DNA of 64,000 nt from Mangrovihabitans endophyticus (GTDB lineage Bacteria > Actinomycetota > Actinomycetes > Mycobacteriales > Micromonosporaceae). The position numbers and the translations under genes were made by a program. This document shows, piece after piece, positions 17,127-26,079 of this stretch. Location: positions 1-64,000 of the forward strand of contig NZ_BMMX01000028.1 in the NCBI RefSeq assembly GCF_014646155.1, read 5' to 3'. How positions within the stretch are numbered: position 1 is the first letter of the stretch; the number at the start of each line of letters is the position of its first letter. The notes beneath the pieces are model-generated. The model was not told the origin of the DNA, did not search any database, and saw nothing but the letters and a program-made list of their open reading frames with translations.

Positions 17127-17693
17127 GTGACGTCCGCCCCGCTTCGCAAGGATGCCGCCCACAACCGGCAGCGCATCATCACCGCGGGCCGCCGCATGGT
17201 CGACGAAGGCGAGCCGCTGCTCCTCAACGACGTGGCACGCAGGGCGGGAGTCGGGGTCGCCACCACCTACCGCAACTTCCCCACCCCGGAGGCCCTGCTG
17301 GAGACCATCGCGGCGCCCTGCTTCGCGTCACTGATCGACGAGGCGCGGGCCGCTCTCGCCGCGCCGGACCCCGGCGAGGGACTGACCGCCCTCCTCGGCA
17401 CGATCGTGGACGCCCAGGTCACCGATGCCTCGCTGTCTCCGGTGATGGCGGCTGCCCGCAACGCCCTGCCGCAGACACAGACCCTCAAACAATCCCTGGT
17501 CGTCTCGGCGGCCGAGGTGCTCAGCCGCGCCCAGAACCACGGCGCCGTGCACCGCGACCTGACCGTCGAAGACCTCGTCGCGATCGTGTGCGGCATCGCC
17601 CATGCCGCACACGTTCGCGCCCACGACCGGGAGGCCGTGCGTGTCGCCGCGAGGCGCTACCTGCACGTCGCGTTGCACGGCGTACGCCCCTGA
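17127..17693 (+). CDS. TetR family transcriptional repressor
   Basis: A 188-residue regulator. The N-terminal domain shows RQRIITAGRRMVDEGEPLLL, then NDVARRAGVGVATTYRNFPT, the standard TetR helix-turn-helix. The remaining ~120 residues form the helical ligand-binding domain, of the kind found in the SbtR-like group. It lies opposite an alpha/beta hydrolase across a perfect double operator and probably senses that enzyme's substrate. The GTG start is fixed by the -10 hexamer 6 nt upstream. It ends 15 nt from the convergent GntP gene, with no strong terminator between them. Confidence 0.94.
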   Translation: MTSAPLRKDAAHNRQRIITAGRRMVDEGEPLLLNDVARRAGVGVATTYRNFPTPEALLETIAAPCFASLIDEARAALAAPDPGEGLTALLGTIVDAQVTDASLSPVMAAARNALPQTQTLKQSLVVSAAEVLSRAQNHGAVHRDLTVEDLVAIVCGIAHAAHVRAHDREAVRVAARRYLHVALHGVRP

Positions 17694-17708
17694 GCAGAAC
17701 CGGACCCC

Positions 17709-19256
17709 TCAGACCACCAGGCTCAGCAGCAGCACGCAGGCGAAGCCCACCACCGAGATGATCGTCTCCATCACCGACCAGGTCTTGATGGTCTGCCCCA
17801 CGGTCATCCCGAAGTACTCCTTGACCAGCCAGAACCCGGCATCGTTGACGTGCGAGAAGAACAGCGAGCCGCACCCGATGGCCAGCGCCAGCAACGACAC
17901 CTCGGGCGTGCTCAGCGTCCCGGCCAGCGGGGCCACGATGCCCGCCGCGGTGATCGTCGCCACCGTCGCCGACCCGGTCGCCACCCGGATGCCCACCGCC
18001 ACGAGGAAGCCCAGCAGCAGCGCCGAGATGTTCGCGTCCTTCGCGGCGTCCGCGACCACGTTGCCCACGCCAGCGTCGACAAGCACCTGCTTGAAACCAC
18101 CGCCGGCGGCGACGATGAGCAGGATGCCGGCGATCGGGGGCAGCGCGCCGCCCACCACCGCCGAGGTGCGCGCCCGGTCGAACCCGGCACGCTTGCCCAG
18201 CGTCCAGGTGGCCAGCAGCACCCCGGCCAGCAGCGCCACCACCGGCTCCCCGATGACCTCAAGGGCGCCACGCACGCCGTTGTCCTCGGCGAGGGTGAGT
18301 TCGGCGACGGCCCGCAGCAGCATGAGCACGATCGGCAGCAGCACGGTCAGCACGGCGGGCCAGAAGCCGGGCGCAGGCCGGGGCGGCTCCGCGGCGGGCT
18401 CGTCGCGCGCACCCGTGACGGCGTTGTCCAGCTCATCCGGCCGGGCCGGCTCATCCGGCCGGGCCGGCTCATCCGGCCGGGCCAGCTCATCCGGCCGGGC
18501 CAGCTCATCCGGCCGGGCCAGCTCGCCGGGTGCTCCCCCGTCGGCGCCGCGCCCGCCGACCGCGGCGGCATGCCGCTCGGCTACCAGGCCGGCCGGCACC
18601 GCGACCGGCACCCGGCGGGCGATGAAGTTGCCGAACACCGGGCCGGCCACCAGCACCGTCGGGATCGCGCAGATCAGCCCGAACACCAGGGTCAGGCCCA
18701 GGTTGGCGTGCAGGTTGGCGATCGCGGCCAGCGGCCCCGGGTGCGGCGGCACCAGGCCGTGCAGCACGGACAACCCGGCCAGCGCCGGAATGCCGATCTG
18801 CAGCAGCGGCACCGACGTGCGGCGCGCCGCCAGCAGCACGATCGGCACCAGCAGGACCACACCGACCTCGAAGAACAGCGGCAGGCCGACGAGCGCCGCA
18901 ACACCGGCCATGGCCCACGGCAGGGCCGTGCCGGAAACCTTGGACACCACCGTCGCGACGATGCCGTCCGCACCGCCGGACTCGGCCAGCAGGGTGCCGA
19001 TCATCGCACCCAAGGCGATCAGCAAGCCCACGCTGCCCACCGTGCTGCCCACCCCGTCGGTGAACGACTCGACGGTCGCCGACGGCACCGCGCCGGCCAC
19101 GATGCCGAGCACCGCCGCACCCACCACCAGGGCCAGGAAGGGATGCCACTTGGCGAGCGCGATCAACAGGACCACCGCCGCGATGCCGAGCACCGCGGCG
19201 AGAACGAGCTGAGAGGTGCCGGCATCGGTGATGGCCTCGGCGGTGAGGGGGGTCAT
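17709..19256 (-). CDS. GntP family gluconate/sugar-acid permease with repeat insertion
   Basis: Integral membrane symporter of 515 residues. Family features are the N-terminal hydrophobic block, GLPLFFEVGVVLLVPI, LVPPHPGPLAAIANLHANLG, and the ending SHVNDAGFWLVKEYFGMTVG with TIKTWSVMETII. It probably imports gluconate or a related acid with protons. In the central cytoplasmic loop (about residues 235-280) a charged stretch of five LARPDE/PARPDE hexapeptides is encoded by an 18-bp DNA repeat that the family does not normally have. A TAGAGT hexamer lies 22 nt upstream of the start. No gluconate kinase gene is nearby. Confidence 0.93.
   Translation of the reverse strand: MTPLTAEAITDAGTSQLVLAAVLGIAAVVLLIALAKWHPFLALVVGAAVLGIVAGAVPSATVESFTDGVGSTVGSVGLLIALGAMIGTLLAESGGADGIVATVVSKVSGTALPWAMAGVAALVGLPLFFEVGVVLLVPIVLLAARRTSVPLLQIGIPALAGLSVLHGLVPPHPGPLAAIANLHANLGLTLVFGLICAIPTVLVAGPVFGNFIARRVPVAVPAGLVAERHAAAVGGRGADGGAPGELARPDELARPDELARPDEPARPDEPARPDELDNAVTGARDEPAAEPPRPAPGFWPAVLTVLLPIVLMLLRAVAELTLAEDNGVRGALEVIGEPVVALLAGVLLATWTLGKRAGFDRARTSAVVGGALPPIAGILLIVAAGGGFKQVLVDAGVGNVVADAAKDANISALLLGFLVAVGIRVATGSATVATITAAGIVAPLAGTLSTPEVSLLALAIGCGSLFFSHVNDAGFWLVKEYFGMTVGQTIKTWSVMETIISVVGFACVLLLSLVV
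18431..18520. repeat. In-frame 18-bp tandem repeat inside the GntP gene
   Basis: Five copies of gctcatccggccgggccg/a, differing only in the last base. Copies encode ARPDEL-type hexapeptides in a cytoplasmic loop. The period keeps the frame at any copy number. Confidence 0.95.
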
Positions 19257-19408
19257 GCGGTGCGCGTACCCCGTACGGGTGAACTCTAAGCACCGATTCG
19301 ATCACGCAAAGATTCCGGGGTGACGCGGCGGTCGATCTCCCAGAAATCGTCACTCATCCGTGTCACGATCCCTTCCGGGAGACCGTCATCGCCGGAGGGG
19401 GTGCCGCA

Positions 19409-19564
19409 GTGAAAAAGGTCGTCGGCTGGATCGTGCTCGCACTGGTCATCTTCTACATCGGCACCAACCCGGGTCCGGCGGCCGACATCGCCCGGAGCCT
19501 CGGCGACGGCGTGGCCAACGTGTTCCGCAACATCGGCGCGTTCTTCTCCGACCTGGCCTCCTGA
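19409..19564 (+). CDS. Small single-helix membrane protein (51 residues)
   Basis: A short GTG-initiated gene with a good GGAGGGGG site 7 nt upstream. The product begins VKKVVGWIVLALVIFYIGTN, a positively charged start and one membrane helix, then a helical tail (ADIARSLGDGVANVFRNIG) ending FFSDLAS. I recall similar small proteins being widespread in actinomycetes without an assigned role. It is divergent from GntP and convergent with htpG. Its last codons (gacctggcctcc) match the unit of the tandem array that begins at the stop codon. The gene is below usual length cut-offs but is well supported by start signal and composition. Confidence 0.75.
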   Translation: MKKVVGWIVLALVIFYIGTNPGPAADIARSLGDGVANVFRNIGAFFSDLAS

Positions 19565-19650
19565 GGATCTGGCCTCCCGAGGGACCTGGCCTCCCGAAGA
19601 TCTGGCCTCCCGAGGGACCTGGCCTCCCGAGAGACCTGGCCTCCCGGCAG
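19547..19650. repeat. 16-17-bp tandem repeat spilling from a gene end
   Basis: About six copies of gacctggcctcccgagg with small changes. The first copy is the final coding sequence of the 51-residue membrane protein; a c/t change there makes the TGA stop. No other gene is seen in 19565-19714. Confidence 0.8.
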
Positions 19651-19714
19651 CACCGGTGTGCGGTCCGCCGGCGGCGCCCCGTGTGAGAGACGGAAACGCC
19701 ACCGGCGGGACTGC

Positions 19715-21571
19715 TCACACCGTGCGCGCCAGCCGGTCCGCCAACAGCTTCGCGAAACGCGCCGGGTCTTCCAGGTCGCCGCCCTCGGCCAGCAGCGCCG
19801 TCCCGTAGAGCAACTCCGCGGTCTCCGGCAGGGCCGGATCGTCCGCCTTCTGCTCGTGCGCCGCCCGCAGCCCGGTGACCAGCGGGTGGTTCGGGTTCAG
19901 TTCGAGGATCCGCTTTACGCGCGGCCCTTCCTGGCCCATCGCCCGGTACATCCGCTCCAGCGCGGGCGTCATGTCGTCGGCGTCGCTGACCAGGCACGCC
20001 GCGGAGGTGGTCAGCCGGTGTGACAGGCGCACGTCCTTGACCTGCTCCTCCAGCGCCCCCTTGAGATAGGTCAGCAGGTCCGCGTACTCGCCCTCGGCGG
20101 GCTTGTCCTCGTCGGTGTCCTCGCCGAGGTCGACCGCGCCCCGCGCGATGGACTGCAGCTTCTTGCCGTCGTAGTCCGCGACGGCGTCCACCCAGATCTC
20201 GTCCACCGGGTCGGTGAGCAGCAGCACCTCGTAGCCCTGGGCCCGGAACGCCTCCATGTGTGGCGAGTTCTCCACCTGGGCGCGCGACTCGCCGGTCAGG
20301 TAGTAGATCTCCTCCTGGCCCTCCTTCATCCGGGAGATGTAGCCGGCCAGGGTGGTCATCTGCTCCTCGCCGGACTCGGCATCAGACCCGGCGGCGGTAG
20401 ACGCGAACGACGAGATGTCCAGGATGGCCTTCTGGTTGTCGTCGGCGGCCAGCAGGCCCTCCTTGACGACGCGGCCGAACTCTTGCCAGAAGGTGCGGTA
20501 CTTCTGAGCATCCGAGGACATCATGTCGGTGACCGTGGCGAGCACCTTCTTCACCAGGCGCCGCCGGATCATCTGGATGTGCCGGTCCTGCTGCAGGATC
20601 TCCCGGGAGATGTTCAGCGAGAGGTCGGCGGCGTCCACCACGCCCTTGACGAATCGCAGGTAGTCGGGCATCAGCTCGCGGCTGTTGTCCATGATGAAGA
20701 CCCGCTTGACGTAGAGCTGCAGCCCGTGCGGGGCGTCCCGCTGGAACAGGTCGTGCGGGGCGCGGGTGGGCAGGAAGAGCAGCGCCTCGTACTCGAAGGT
20801 GCCCTCCGCCTTCATGTTGATGATTTCGAGCGGATCGCTCCAGTCGTGGCTGATGTGCCGGTAGAACTCCTTGTACTCCTCCTCGGAGACCTCCGAGCGA
20901 GGCCGCGCCCAGAGCGCCTTCATCGAGTTGAGCACCGCGTCACCCATGCGGATGGGGAACGAGATGAAGTCCGAGTACTTCTTGACGATCTCCCGGATCT
21001 TCCCGTCGGCCACGTAGTCGAACAGGGCGTCCTCTTCGTCGGCCGGGCGCAGATGTACGGTGACCGCCGTGCCGACGGCGGCGTCCGCGTCGTCGTCGAT
21101 GGTGTAGGTGCCCTCGCCGCCGGACTCCCAGCGGATGCCGTGTTCGGTGCCGGCCTTGCGGGTGACAAGTGTGACCCGGTCGGCGACCATGAACGTCGAG
21201 TAGAAGCCGACACCGAACTGGCCGATGAGCTCCCGCGACTCGGCGTCCGACTCGCGCAGCTTGCGCAGCAGTTCGGCGGTGCCCGATTTGGCGATGGTGC
21301 CGATCAGCTCCACCACTTCGTCACGCGTCATGCCGATGCCGTTGTCGCGGACGGTCAGGGTCCGCGCTTCGGTGTCCGCCTCGATGTCGATGTGCAGGTC
21401 CGACGTGTCGGCTTCGAGGCCGTCCACCAGCACCGCGAGCCGCAGCTTGTCGAGCGCGTCCGAGGCGTTCGAGATCAGCTCCCGCAGGAAGATGTCCTTG
21501 TTCGAATAGATCGAATGGACCATTAGCTGCAGAAGCTGCCGCGCCTCGGCCTGAAACTCCAGCGTCTCCAT
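19715..21571 (-). CDS. htpG: Molecular chaperone HtpG (Hsp90)
   Basis: ATP-dependent cytosolic chaperone, 618 residues. The N-terminal GHKL ATPase begins METLEFQAEARQLLQLMVHS and carries ELISNASDALDKLR, DNGIGM and a lid/GQFGVGFYS block. The middle domain contains the family's YVKRVFIMD and MPDYLRFVKGVVDAADLSLN, and the dimerisation domain ends with GLRAAHEQKA and later residues. The ATG at 21571 is the family start; the longer frame adds residues that no HtpG has. It is a single-gene unit. The preceding minus-strand gene ends with a small ccgtga/tcacgg hairpin (21629-21644). Confidence 0.97.
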   Translation of the reverse strand: METLEFQAEARQLLQLMVHSIYSNKDIFLRELISNASDALDKLRLAVLVDGLEADTSDLHIDIEADTEARTLTVRDNGIGMTRDEVVELIGTIAKSGTAELLRKLRESDAESRELIGQFGVGFYSTFMVADRVTLVTRKAGTEHGIRWESGGEGTYTIDDDADAAVGTAVTVHLRPADEEDALFDYVADGKIREIVKKYSDFISFPIRMGDAVLNSMKALWARPRSEVSEEEYKEFYRHISHDWSDPLEIINMKAEGTFEYEALLFLPTRAPHDLFQRDAPHGLQLYVKRVFIMDNSRELMPDYLRFVKGVVDAADLSLNISREILQQDRHIQMIRRRLVKKVLATVTDMMSSDAQKYRTFWQEFGRVVKEGLLAADDNQKAILDISSFASTAAGSDAESGEEQMTTLAGYISRMKEGQEEIYYLTGESRAQVENSPHMEAFRAQGYEVLLLTDPVDEIWVDAVADYDGKKLQSIARGAVDLGEDTDEDKPAEGEYADLLTYLKGALEEQVKDVRLSHRLTTSAACLVSDADDMTPALERMYRAMGQEGPRVKRILELNPNHPLVTGLRAAHEQKADDPALPETAELLYGTALLAEGGDLEDPARFAKLLADRLARTV

Positions 21572-21661
21572 GACACCCCGTCTCCGTGGGATCAACCGTT
21601 TGCTGGAGAGATGGTATGACTTCGCCCTCCGTGAGCGGTCACGGACGCCCGGTGCGCCCGG

Positions 21662-22138
21662 CTACCGCTGATCGCGGCGGGAGTGGCGGAGTAGCCGGCG
21701 GAACCGGCCGACCATGTTCCCGCCGGCGGGATGCTCGTCGGCCTCCGGCCCGTCGTTCCACCAGCCGATGCGCGTGTCGCGGACGTCGGTGTACCCGAAC
21801 ACCGCCGAGAAGTCGCGCCGGTTGCGGGGCCGGTGGTCGTCGTCGTGTTCCGCGGGCGAGGCGGCTCCCGCGCCCTCGGACGCGGCGGCACCGTCCCCAG
21901 ACTCGCCGCCCCCAGACTCGCCGCCCACCGTCGCGGCGGCCCCGACCTGATCGGCCGCGACCTGATCGGCTCCGGTCTCGGCGGCCCCGGTCTCGGCGGC
22001 CCCGGCCTGGTCACCGTCGGTCTGGTCGGCACGGCACCGCCCGCCGGCCCGCGCCTGGTCGCCGCCGACAGTGGCGGCGCGGCCGAGGAAGCGTGCACGC
22101 AGGTCCTTCGTGGAGGAGGTCTGCCAGTCGTCGGTCAT
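21662..22138 (-). CDS. Hypothetical protein with low-complexity centre
   Basis: A 158-residue cytoplasmic protein of unknown role. The N-terminus (MTDDWQTSSTKDLRARFLG) and the C-terminal part (FSAVFGYTDVRDTRIGWWND and then GRFRRLLRHS) look conserved and structured. They are joined by about 75 residues of A, G, D, E and Q with short internal repeats such as AETGA and ADQVA. The start at 22138 has a GGAG site; the frame is open and codon bias is normal. I do not recognise a domain. The low-complexity centre is another place where this genome has expanded short repeats in frame. Confidence 0.65.
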   Translation of the reverse strand: MTDDWQTSSTKDLRARFLGRAATVGGDQARAGGRCRADQTDGDQAGAAETGAAETGADQVAADQVGAAATVGGESGGGESGDGAAASEGAGAASPAEHDDDHRPRNRRDFSAVFGYTDVRDTRIGWWNDGPEADEHPAGGNMVGRFRRLLRHSRRDQR

Positions 22139-22332
22139 GCGCAACCCACTCCGTCGCCGTCACTGTCGCCGCCCCGACGATAACCGCATCGGCACGTCGC
22201 GTCTGTCCGCCAATGATCTGCCAACAACGCCCGAAAAGAAAGAATCAAACGAGTGAAGCCTCTGTCCATGCCGACGGTCACCGCGATGGTGGCGAGGCCA
22301 GGGCATCCGACCCGCGCCCTAAAATACATCGA

Positions 22333-23718
22333 TCACCGTGGGTGTGTCGCGGGTTCCGGCGTGCCGTCCGGGGTGCTCGCCTGGTCCGCCACCGGCGCGT
22401 CCGGGCGCCCCCACCGCAGGTGGTTGAAGAGCAGGTTCAGCGCGAACACGATAACCACCGTCGTGGTGATCGAGCTGCCGAAGACGATCTGGATCTCGTC
22501 GGGGAGCTTGCCGTAGAACGCGGGTGCCACCACGGGGACCATGCCCGCACCGATCGCCACCGCCACGATCAGCAGATTGTGGTTGCCGTCGAACTCCACA
22601 CGGCGCAGGCTGCGGATGCCCACCGCCGTCACAGTGGCGAACATCACCAGGGCGGCGCCACCGATGACCGGGCCGGGGATCGCCGCGATCACCTCACCCA
22701 GCTTCGGGATCAGCCCCAGCAACACCAGGATGACGCCGGCCGCGGTCACCACGTACCGGCTGCGTACCCGGGTGACCTGCACCAGGCCGACATTCTGCGC
22801 GAAGGCGGTGTCGAGAAACGAGTTGAAGGTGCCGGCCAGCAGCCCGGAGACGCCGTCGGCGGCCAGACCGCGCGCGATGTCGTTCTCGGTCAGTTCCCGT
22901 CCGGTCAGTTGCGCGACCGCGATCATGTCGGCGGTGGATTCGACATAGATCACGAGCATCACGACGCACATCGACACGATCGCCGCCACGGGGAACTGCG
23001 GTGCGCCGAAGAAGAACGGCCGGGCCAGGCCGAACCAGGCGGCGTCGGCCACGGCGCCGAAGTCGACGAGTCCCATGAACGACGCGGCCACCGTGCCGGC
23101 AGCCAATCCGATCAGCACCGCCAGCGAGACCAGGAATCCGCGGCCGAAGCGGTTGATCAGCACGATCAGCAGCACGATCGCTCCGGCCAGGGCGAGGTGA
23201 CTGAGGGCGCCGTATCCGGGCGCGCTCTCGTCGTTGCCGGCGATCAGGCCGGCCCCGGCGTCGATCAGCGACAACCCGATGACCGTGATGACGGTGCCGG
23301 TGACCAGCGGCGGGAACAGGTGGATGATCTTCGCGAAGGGCTTGGCAATGAGCAGCCCGAACACCCCTGCGGCGAGCATCGAGCCGTACACCGCGGGCAT
23401 GCCGTACCGGCTGCCGATGAGGATCATCGGGTTGAGGGCGGTGAATGTCGCCCCCGCCACGATCGGCAGGCGCACCCCGAGGATCCGGCCGACGCCGAGG
23501 CTCTGCACACAGGTGATCACGCCCGCCACGAACAGGTCGGCGTTCACCAGGACCGCGACGGTCGAGGTGCCGAGCCCGAGCGCGCCCCCGACGATCAGTG
23601 GCACGGCGACACAGCCGGCGTACATGACCAGCACGTGCTGCAAGCCGAGAACGGCGAGCCGCCCGGCCGGCAGCATCTGGTCGACGGGATGCCTGTCGGC
23701 GGCCCTCGCTTCGGACAT
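22333..23718 (-). CDS. NCS2 family nucleobase:cation symporter (uracil/xanthine permease)
   Basis: Membrane transporter of 461 residues with about 12-14 helices, likely importing xanthine, uric acid or uracil with a proton or sodium ion. Family blocks include VLGLQHVLVMYAGCVAVPL, LGVRLPIVAGATFTALNPMI and GLLAGTFNSFLDTAFAQNVG, followed by TRVRSRYV. The QNVG run and the NSFLDTAFAQ block fit the purine branch (XanP/PbuX/UacT type) better than UraA. The ATG at 23718 has a GGGAGG site. No purine catabolic genes flank it, so the substrate is inferred from family only. The region up to 22139 holds no gene. Confidence 0.92.
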   Translation of the reverse strand: MSEARAADRHPVDQMLPAGRLAVLGLQHVLVMYAGCVAVPLIVGGALGLGTSTVAVLVNADLFVAGVITCVQSLGVGRILGVRLPIVAGATFTALNPMILIGSRYGMPAVYGSMLAAGVFGLLIAKPFAKIIHLFPPLVTGTVITVIGLSLIDAGAGLIAGNDESAPGYGALSHLALAGAIVLLIVLINRFGRGFLVSLAVLIGLAAGTVAASFMGLVDFGAVADAAWFGLARPFFFGAPQFPVAAIVSMCVVMLVIYVESTADMIAVAQLTGRELTENDIARGLAADGVSGLLAGTFNSFLDTAFAQNVGLVQVTRVRSRYVVTAAGVILVLLGLIPKLGEVIAAIPGPVIGGAALVMFATVTAVGIRSLRRVEFDGNHNLLIVAVAIGAGMVPVVAPAFYGKLPDEIQIVFGSSITTTVVIVFALNLLFNHLRWGRPDAPVADQASTPDGTPEPATHPR

Positions 23719-23847
23719 CGGAGCCTCCCTGGTGGCCGCACGGGCGGGATGCCAGGGATTCAACGCCGCGGATGTTTTCCCCGCGCTTCGCCGTGTTGCC
23801 GGCGTGTGAATGCGGGAAGCCCGTGGTCACCCGGCGGGGCACCGTGC

Positions 23848-24123
23848 TCAGTCCGGGCAGCCCGGCCCGGTGGGCAGCCCGCCGTCGATCCGGTAGCCGG
23901 AGATGTCGCCCCGCACGTACGGACGCAGGTCCTCGACGGTGCGCGGCGCCGCGTCGTGGTCGACCAGGTAGGCGGTGGTGGCCTGGTCCAGGGCACGGCA
24001 GGTGGCCTGCCCCGCGACCTCTCGGGCTCGGGCGGTCAACCCGTCGGGATCCAACGCAGAGTAACAAGCAGCCGATATACCCAGGGTGATAGCAGCTCCC
24101 ACAGCAAGATGACTGACGTGCAT
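23848..24123 (-). CDS. Small exported protein, function unknown
   Basis: A 91-residue protein with an N-terminal hydrophobic segment (HLAVGAAITLGISAACYSAL) that could be a signal anchor, followed by a short soluble domain (TCRALDQATTAYLVDHDAAP, then LRPYVRGDISGYRI) and an ending with GPGCPD. Two cysteines could form a disulfide outside the cell. The soluble part has the size and rhythm of the short post-helix segments in type IV pilin-like proteins, but I see no peptidase cleavage motif, so I leave it unassigned. A TAAGGT hexamer 6 nt before the ATG supports a real leaderless gene. Confidence 0.65.
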   Translation of the reverse strand: MHVSHLAVGAAITLGISAACYSALDPDGLTARAREVAGQATCRALDQATTAYLVDHDAAPRTVEDLRPYVRGDISGYRIDGGLPTGPGCPD

Positions 24124-24135
24124 GAAGACACCTTA
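24124..24135 (-). promoter_or_regulatory. Leaderless -10 element
   Basis: TAAGGT, gtcttc, then ATG on the minus strand. It sits in an AT-rich pocket. Confidence 0.5.
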
Positions 24136-24231
24136 AGCGATATCACGCAGAGTTTCTATCGATCGCCACGGCAGAGAGATGCTACTCAAAGTGTTTGACG
24201 TCAGACTGTGCGGGAAGGCCGCCGAGCGCGT

Positions 24232-25122
24232 TCACGGCGCGGACCCGGGCACACCCGCCGGTGGCAGCCTCTCGGTGCTGGCCAGGATCTCCGCCACCAC
24301 CGGTGACCACACCGCCGGGGGCGGGAACTCGTGGCCGACCCCCTCCATCGCCACCAGCCTGGCGTGTGGCATGCCGGATGCCAGCTCCCGCGCCCGCGCC
24401 ATGTCCGTCATCGTGTCCAGCGTGCCGTGCAGCACCAGGGTGGGCGCGGCCACCGCCGCCAGCAGGTCCGCGCTCGGCGGGGTGGCCACCACGATGCGGT
24501 GGTTCCGGTGGCAGGCGCGCATGTCCCGGGTGCGGTCGAAGACCCGCTCCGCCAGGCGGCGCAACTGCGGCTCGTCGGCGGTGAACGGGCCGCCCGCCCG
24601 CTGCGTCTCGCGCACCAGATGGTCCACCACGGCACCGCGATCGGACCAGTCGATCTCGCCCGGCGTCGCCCCGGCGTCGGCTCTCCCGGCCACCGCGGGC
24701 GGCGGTCCCGGGCCGATCCGGGTGCCGGGCGTCGCCGACGCGGCGCACATCAGGGTCAGCGACCGCACCCGCGCCGGGTGTGCCAGGGCGACGCGCAGCG
24801 CCAGCCCGGCTCCGCTGAAGATGCCCGCCAGGTGGACGACGCCGATGCGCAGCGCGTCCAGCAGACCGGTCACGTCGGCCACCAGGTCGCGCAGCGTGTA
24901 CGGCGGAGCCCCGGCCGGGAAGGACGTGGAGCGCCCGGTGTCGCGCTGGTCGTACGCGATCACGAACCGCCCGCCGGCCGCGAGCCGGCGGCAGAACTCG
25001 TCGTCCCACCAGTCCATCGACCGGGCCGACCCGGCGATCAGCAGGATCGCCGGGTCGCTGCGTTCACCCCAGGTCCGGGCGCACAATTCGGCGCCGGGCA
25101 CCGGGAACATGGTGTCGTGCAT
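24232..25122 (-). CDS. Alpha/beta hydrolase with atypical nucleophile elbow
   Basis: A 296-residue hydrolase of the aclacinomycin methylesterase/RdmC-like size and layout: ILLIAGSARSMDWWDDEF, then VIAYDQRDTGRSTSFPAG, and a C-terminal LVLHGTLDTMTD and GVGHEFPPP with the expected Asp and His. The nucleophile elbow, normally GxSxGG, reads HLAGIFSGAGLAL, so the Ser is displaced by one residue or the catalytic position is a phenylalanine. The enzyme may still work with the shifted serine, or it may bind without hydrolysing. A GAGGGGA site precedes the ATG. It stands alone between unrelated genes. Confidence 0.85.
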   Translation of the reverse strand: MHDTMFPVPGAELCARTWGERSDPAILLIAGSARSMDWWDDEFCRRLAAGGRFVIAYDQRDTGRSTSFPAGAPPYTLRDLVADVTGLLDALRIGVVHLAGIFSGAGLALRVALAHPARVRSLTLMCAASATPGTRIGPGPPPAVAGRADAGATPGEIDWSDRGAVVDHLVRETQRAGGPFTADEPQLRRLAERVFDRTRDMRACHRNHRIVVATPPSADLLAAVAAPTLVLHGTLDTMTDMARARELASGMPHARLVAMEGVGHEFPPPAVWSPVVAEILASTERLPPAGVPGSAP

Positions 25123-25242
25123 CGCGGTCCCCTCGTCGCGGTGGCCGCATTCTCGCCCGCGCAGACGACGATTCGGCCGGCAGCGGAGGACGAGTTGTGT
25201 TAAATCTGCGATATATCGTCCCGGCTCACGCTCGGGCCCGGC

Positions 25243-25992
25243 TCACGCTCGGGTCAGCACGCCGCCGAGGAACGCGAACGCCGCGGGCAGGCAGGCCGAC
25301 CAGTAGTCGAAGTTGTGCCCGCCCCGCCCGTAGCTCGCCCGCGCATCCGGCAGGGCCCGCTCCAACGACCACACGTTGTCCGCGAACCCGTCGCCCAGCC
25401 CGCACCACAGCCGCACCGGCACGTCGCGCAGCCGGTCCGCGCCGTCGAAAACGTCGTCCCCGCGCCGCACCGCCGGGGCGAATGCGGCGACGCCACGAAA
25501 CGCCTGCGGACGGGACACGGCCAGGCTGAGCGCCCCGTGACCGCCCATCGACCAGCCCCAGACGGCGGTCCGGGAGGTGTCGAACCCGCGCTGCCCGCAC
25601 CAGACGGGCACCTCCGCACGCCACATCCGCTGGTTGTGCGGCACGCCACCGGTCGCCCCGGCCAGCACGAACGGCGCGGCGCCGGCGCGTACGGCGGCGG
25701 TCAGGTACCGGGCGAACCCGAACCCCGGGAAGTCGGCCGCGGTGGCCGAGGCGCCGTGCAGCACCAGGCACACCGGCAGGCCGCGGCCGTCGCCGTGACC
25801 GGCGGGCACCGCGGTCCAGAAATCCACCTGCACGCCGCGCGCCGCGGACCGGCGGGTCTCCAGGCGTTCGTCGCCCGCGGGCACGTCCGGCAGCACGCGA
25901 CCCGGCCCGTGACCGAGCCACTCCCGGCCGGCCACCGCCCCCACCACCATCGCCGCCGCCGCACCACCGGCCAGCATCGTCCGTCGCCGCAT
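25243..25992 (-). CDS. Exported esterase D-like hydrolase
   Basis: A 249-residue serine esterase of the esterase D/PHB depolymerase-like alpha/beta fold. The N-terminus, MRRRTMLAGGAAAAMVVGAV, looks like a signal sequence of twin-arginine character. The core shows VCLVLHGASATAADF, the nucleophile elbow GWSMGGHGALSLA, WCGLGDGFADN for the aspartate, and GGHNFDYW for the histidine. It probably cleaves acyl or acetyl esters outside the membrane. Two GGAGG-type sites lie before the ATG. A direct repeat of cggctcacgctcggg overlaps the stop codon region. Confidence 0.88.
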   Translation of the reverse strand: MRRRTMLAGGAAAAMVVGAVAGREWLGHGPGRVLPDVPAGDERLETRRSAARGVQVDFWTAVPAGHGDGRGLPVCLVLHGASATAADFPGFGFARYLTAAVRAGAAPFVLAGATGGVPHNQRMWRAEVPVWCGQRGFDTSRTAVWGWSMGGHGALSLAVSRPQAFRGVAAFAPAVRRGDDVFDGADRLRDVPVRLWCGLGDGFADNVWSLERALPDARASYGRGGHNFDYWSACLPAAFAFLGGVLTRA

Positions 25993-26079
25993 AACCTCCG
26001 CCGCCCCTCCGCCACGTTCCTTGCGAAGGGATCAACGAGCGTCCGCGACCGGCGGTGCTGAACGCGGCGAACCAGGGCA

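Noticed and set aside
21586..24198. An 870-codon open frame opposite the NCS2 permease
   Set aside because: Shadow of the permease and small genes; no recognisable domain.
24232..25122. Pseudogene call
   Set aside because: The frame is intact and Asp/His motifs are retained; only the elbow is atypical.
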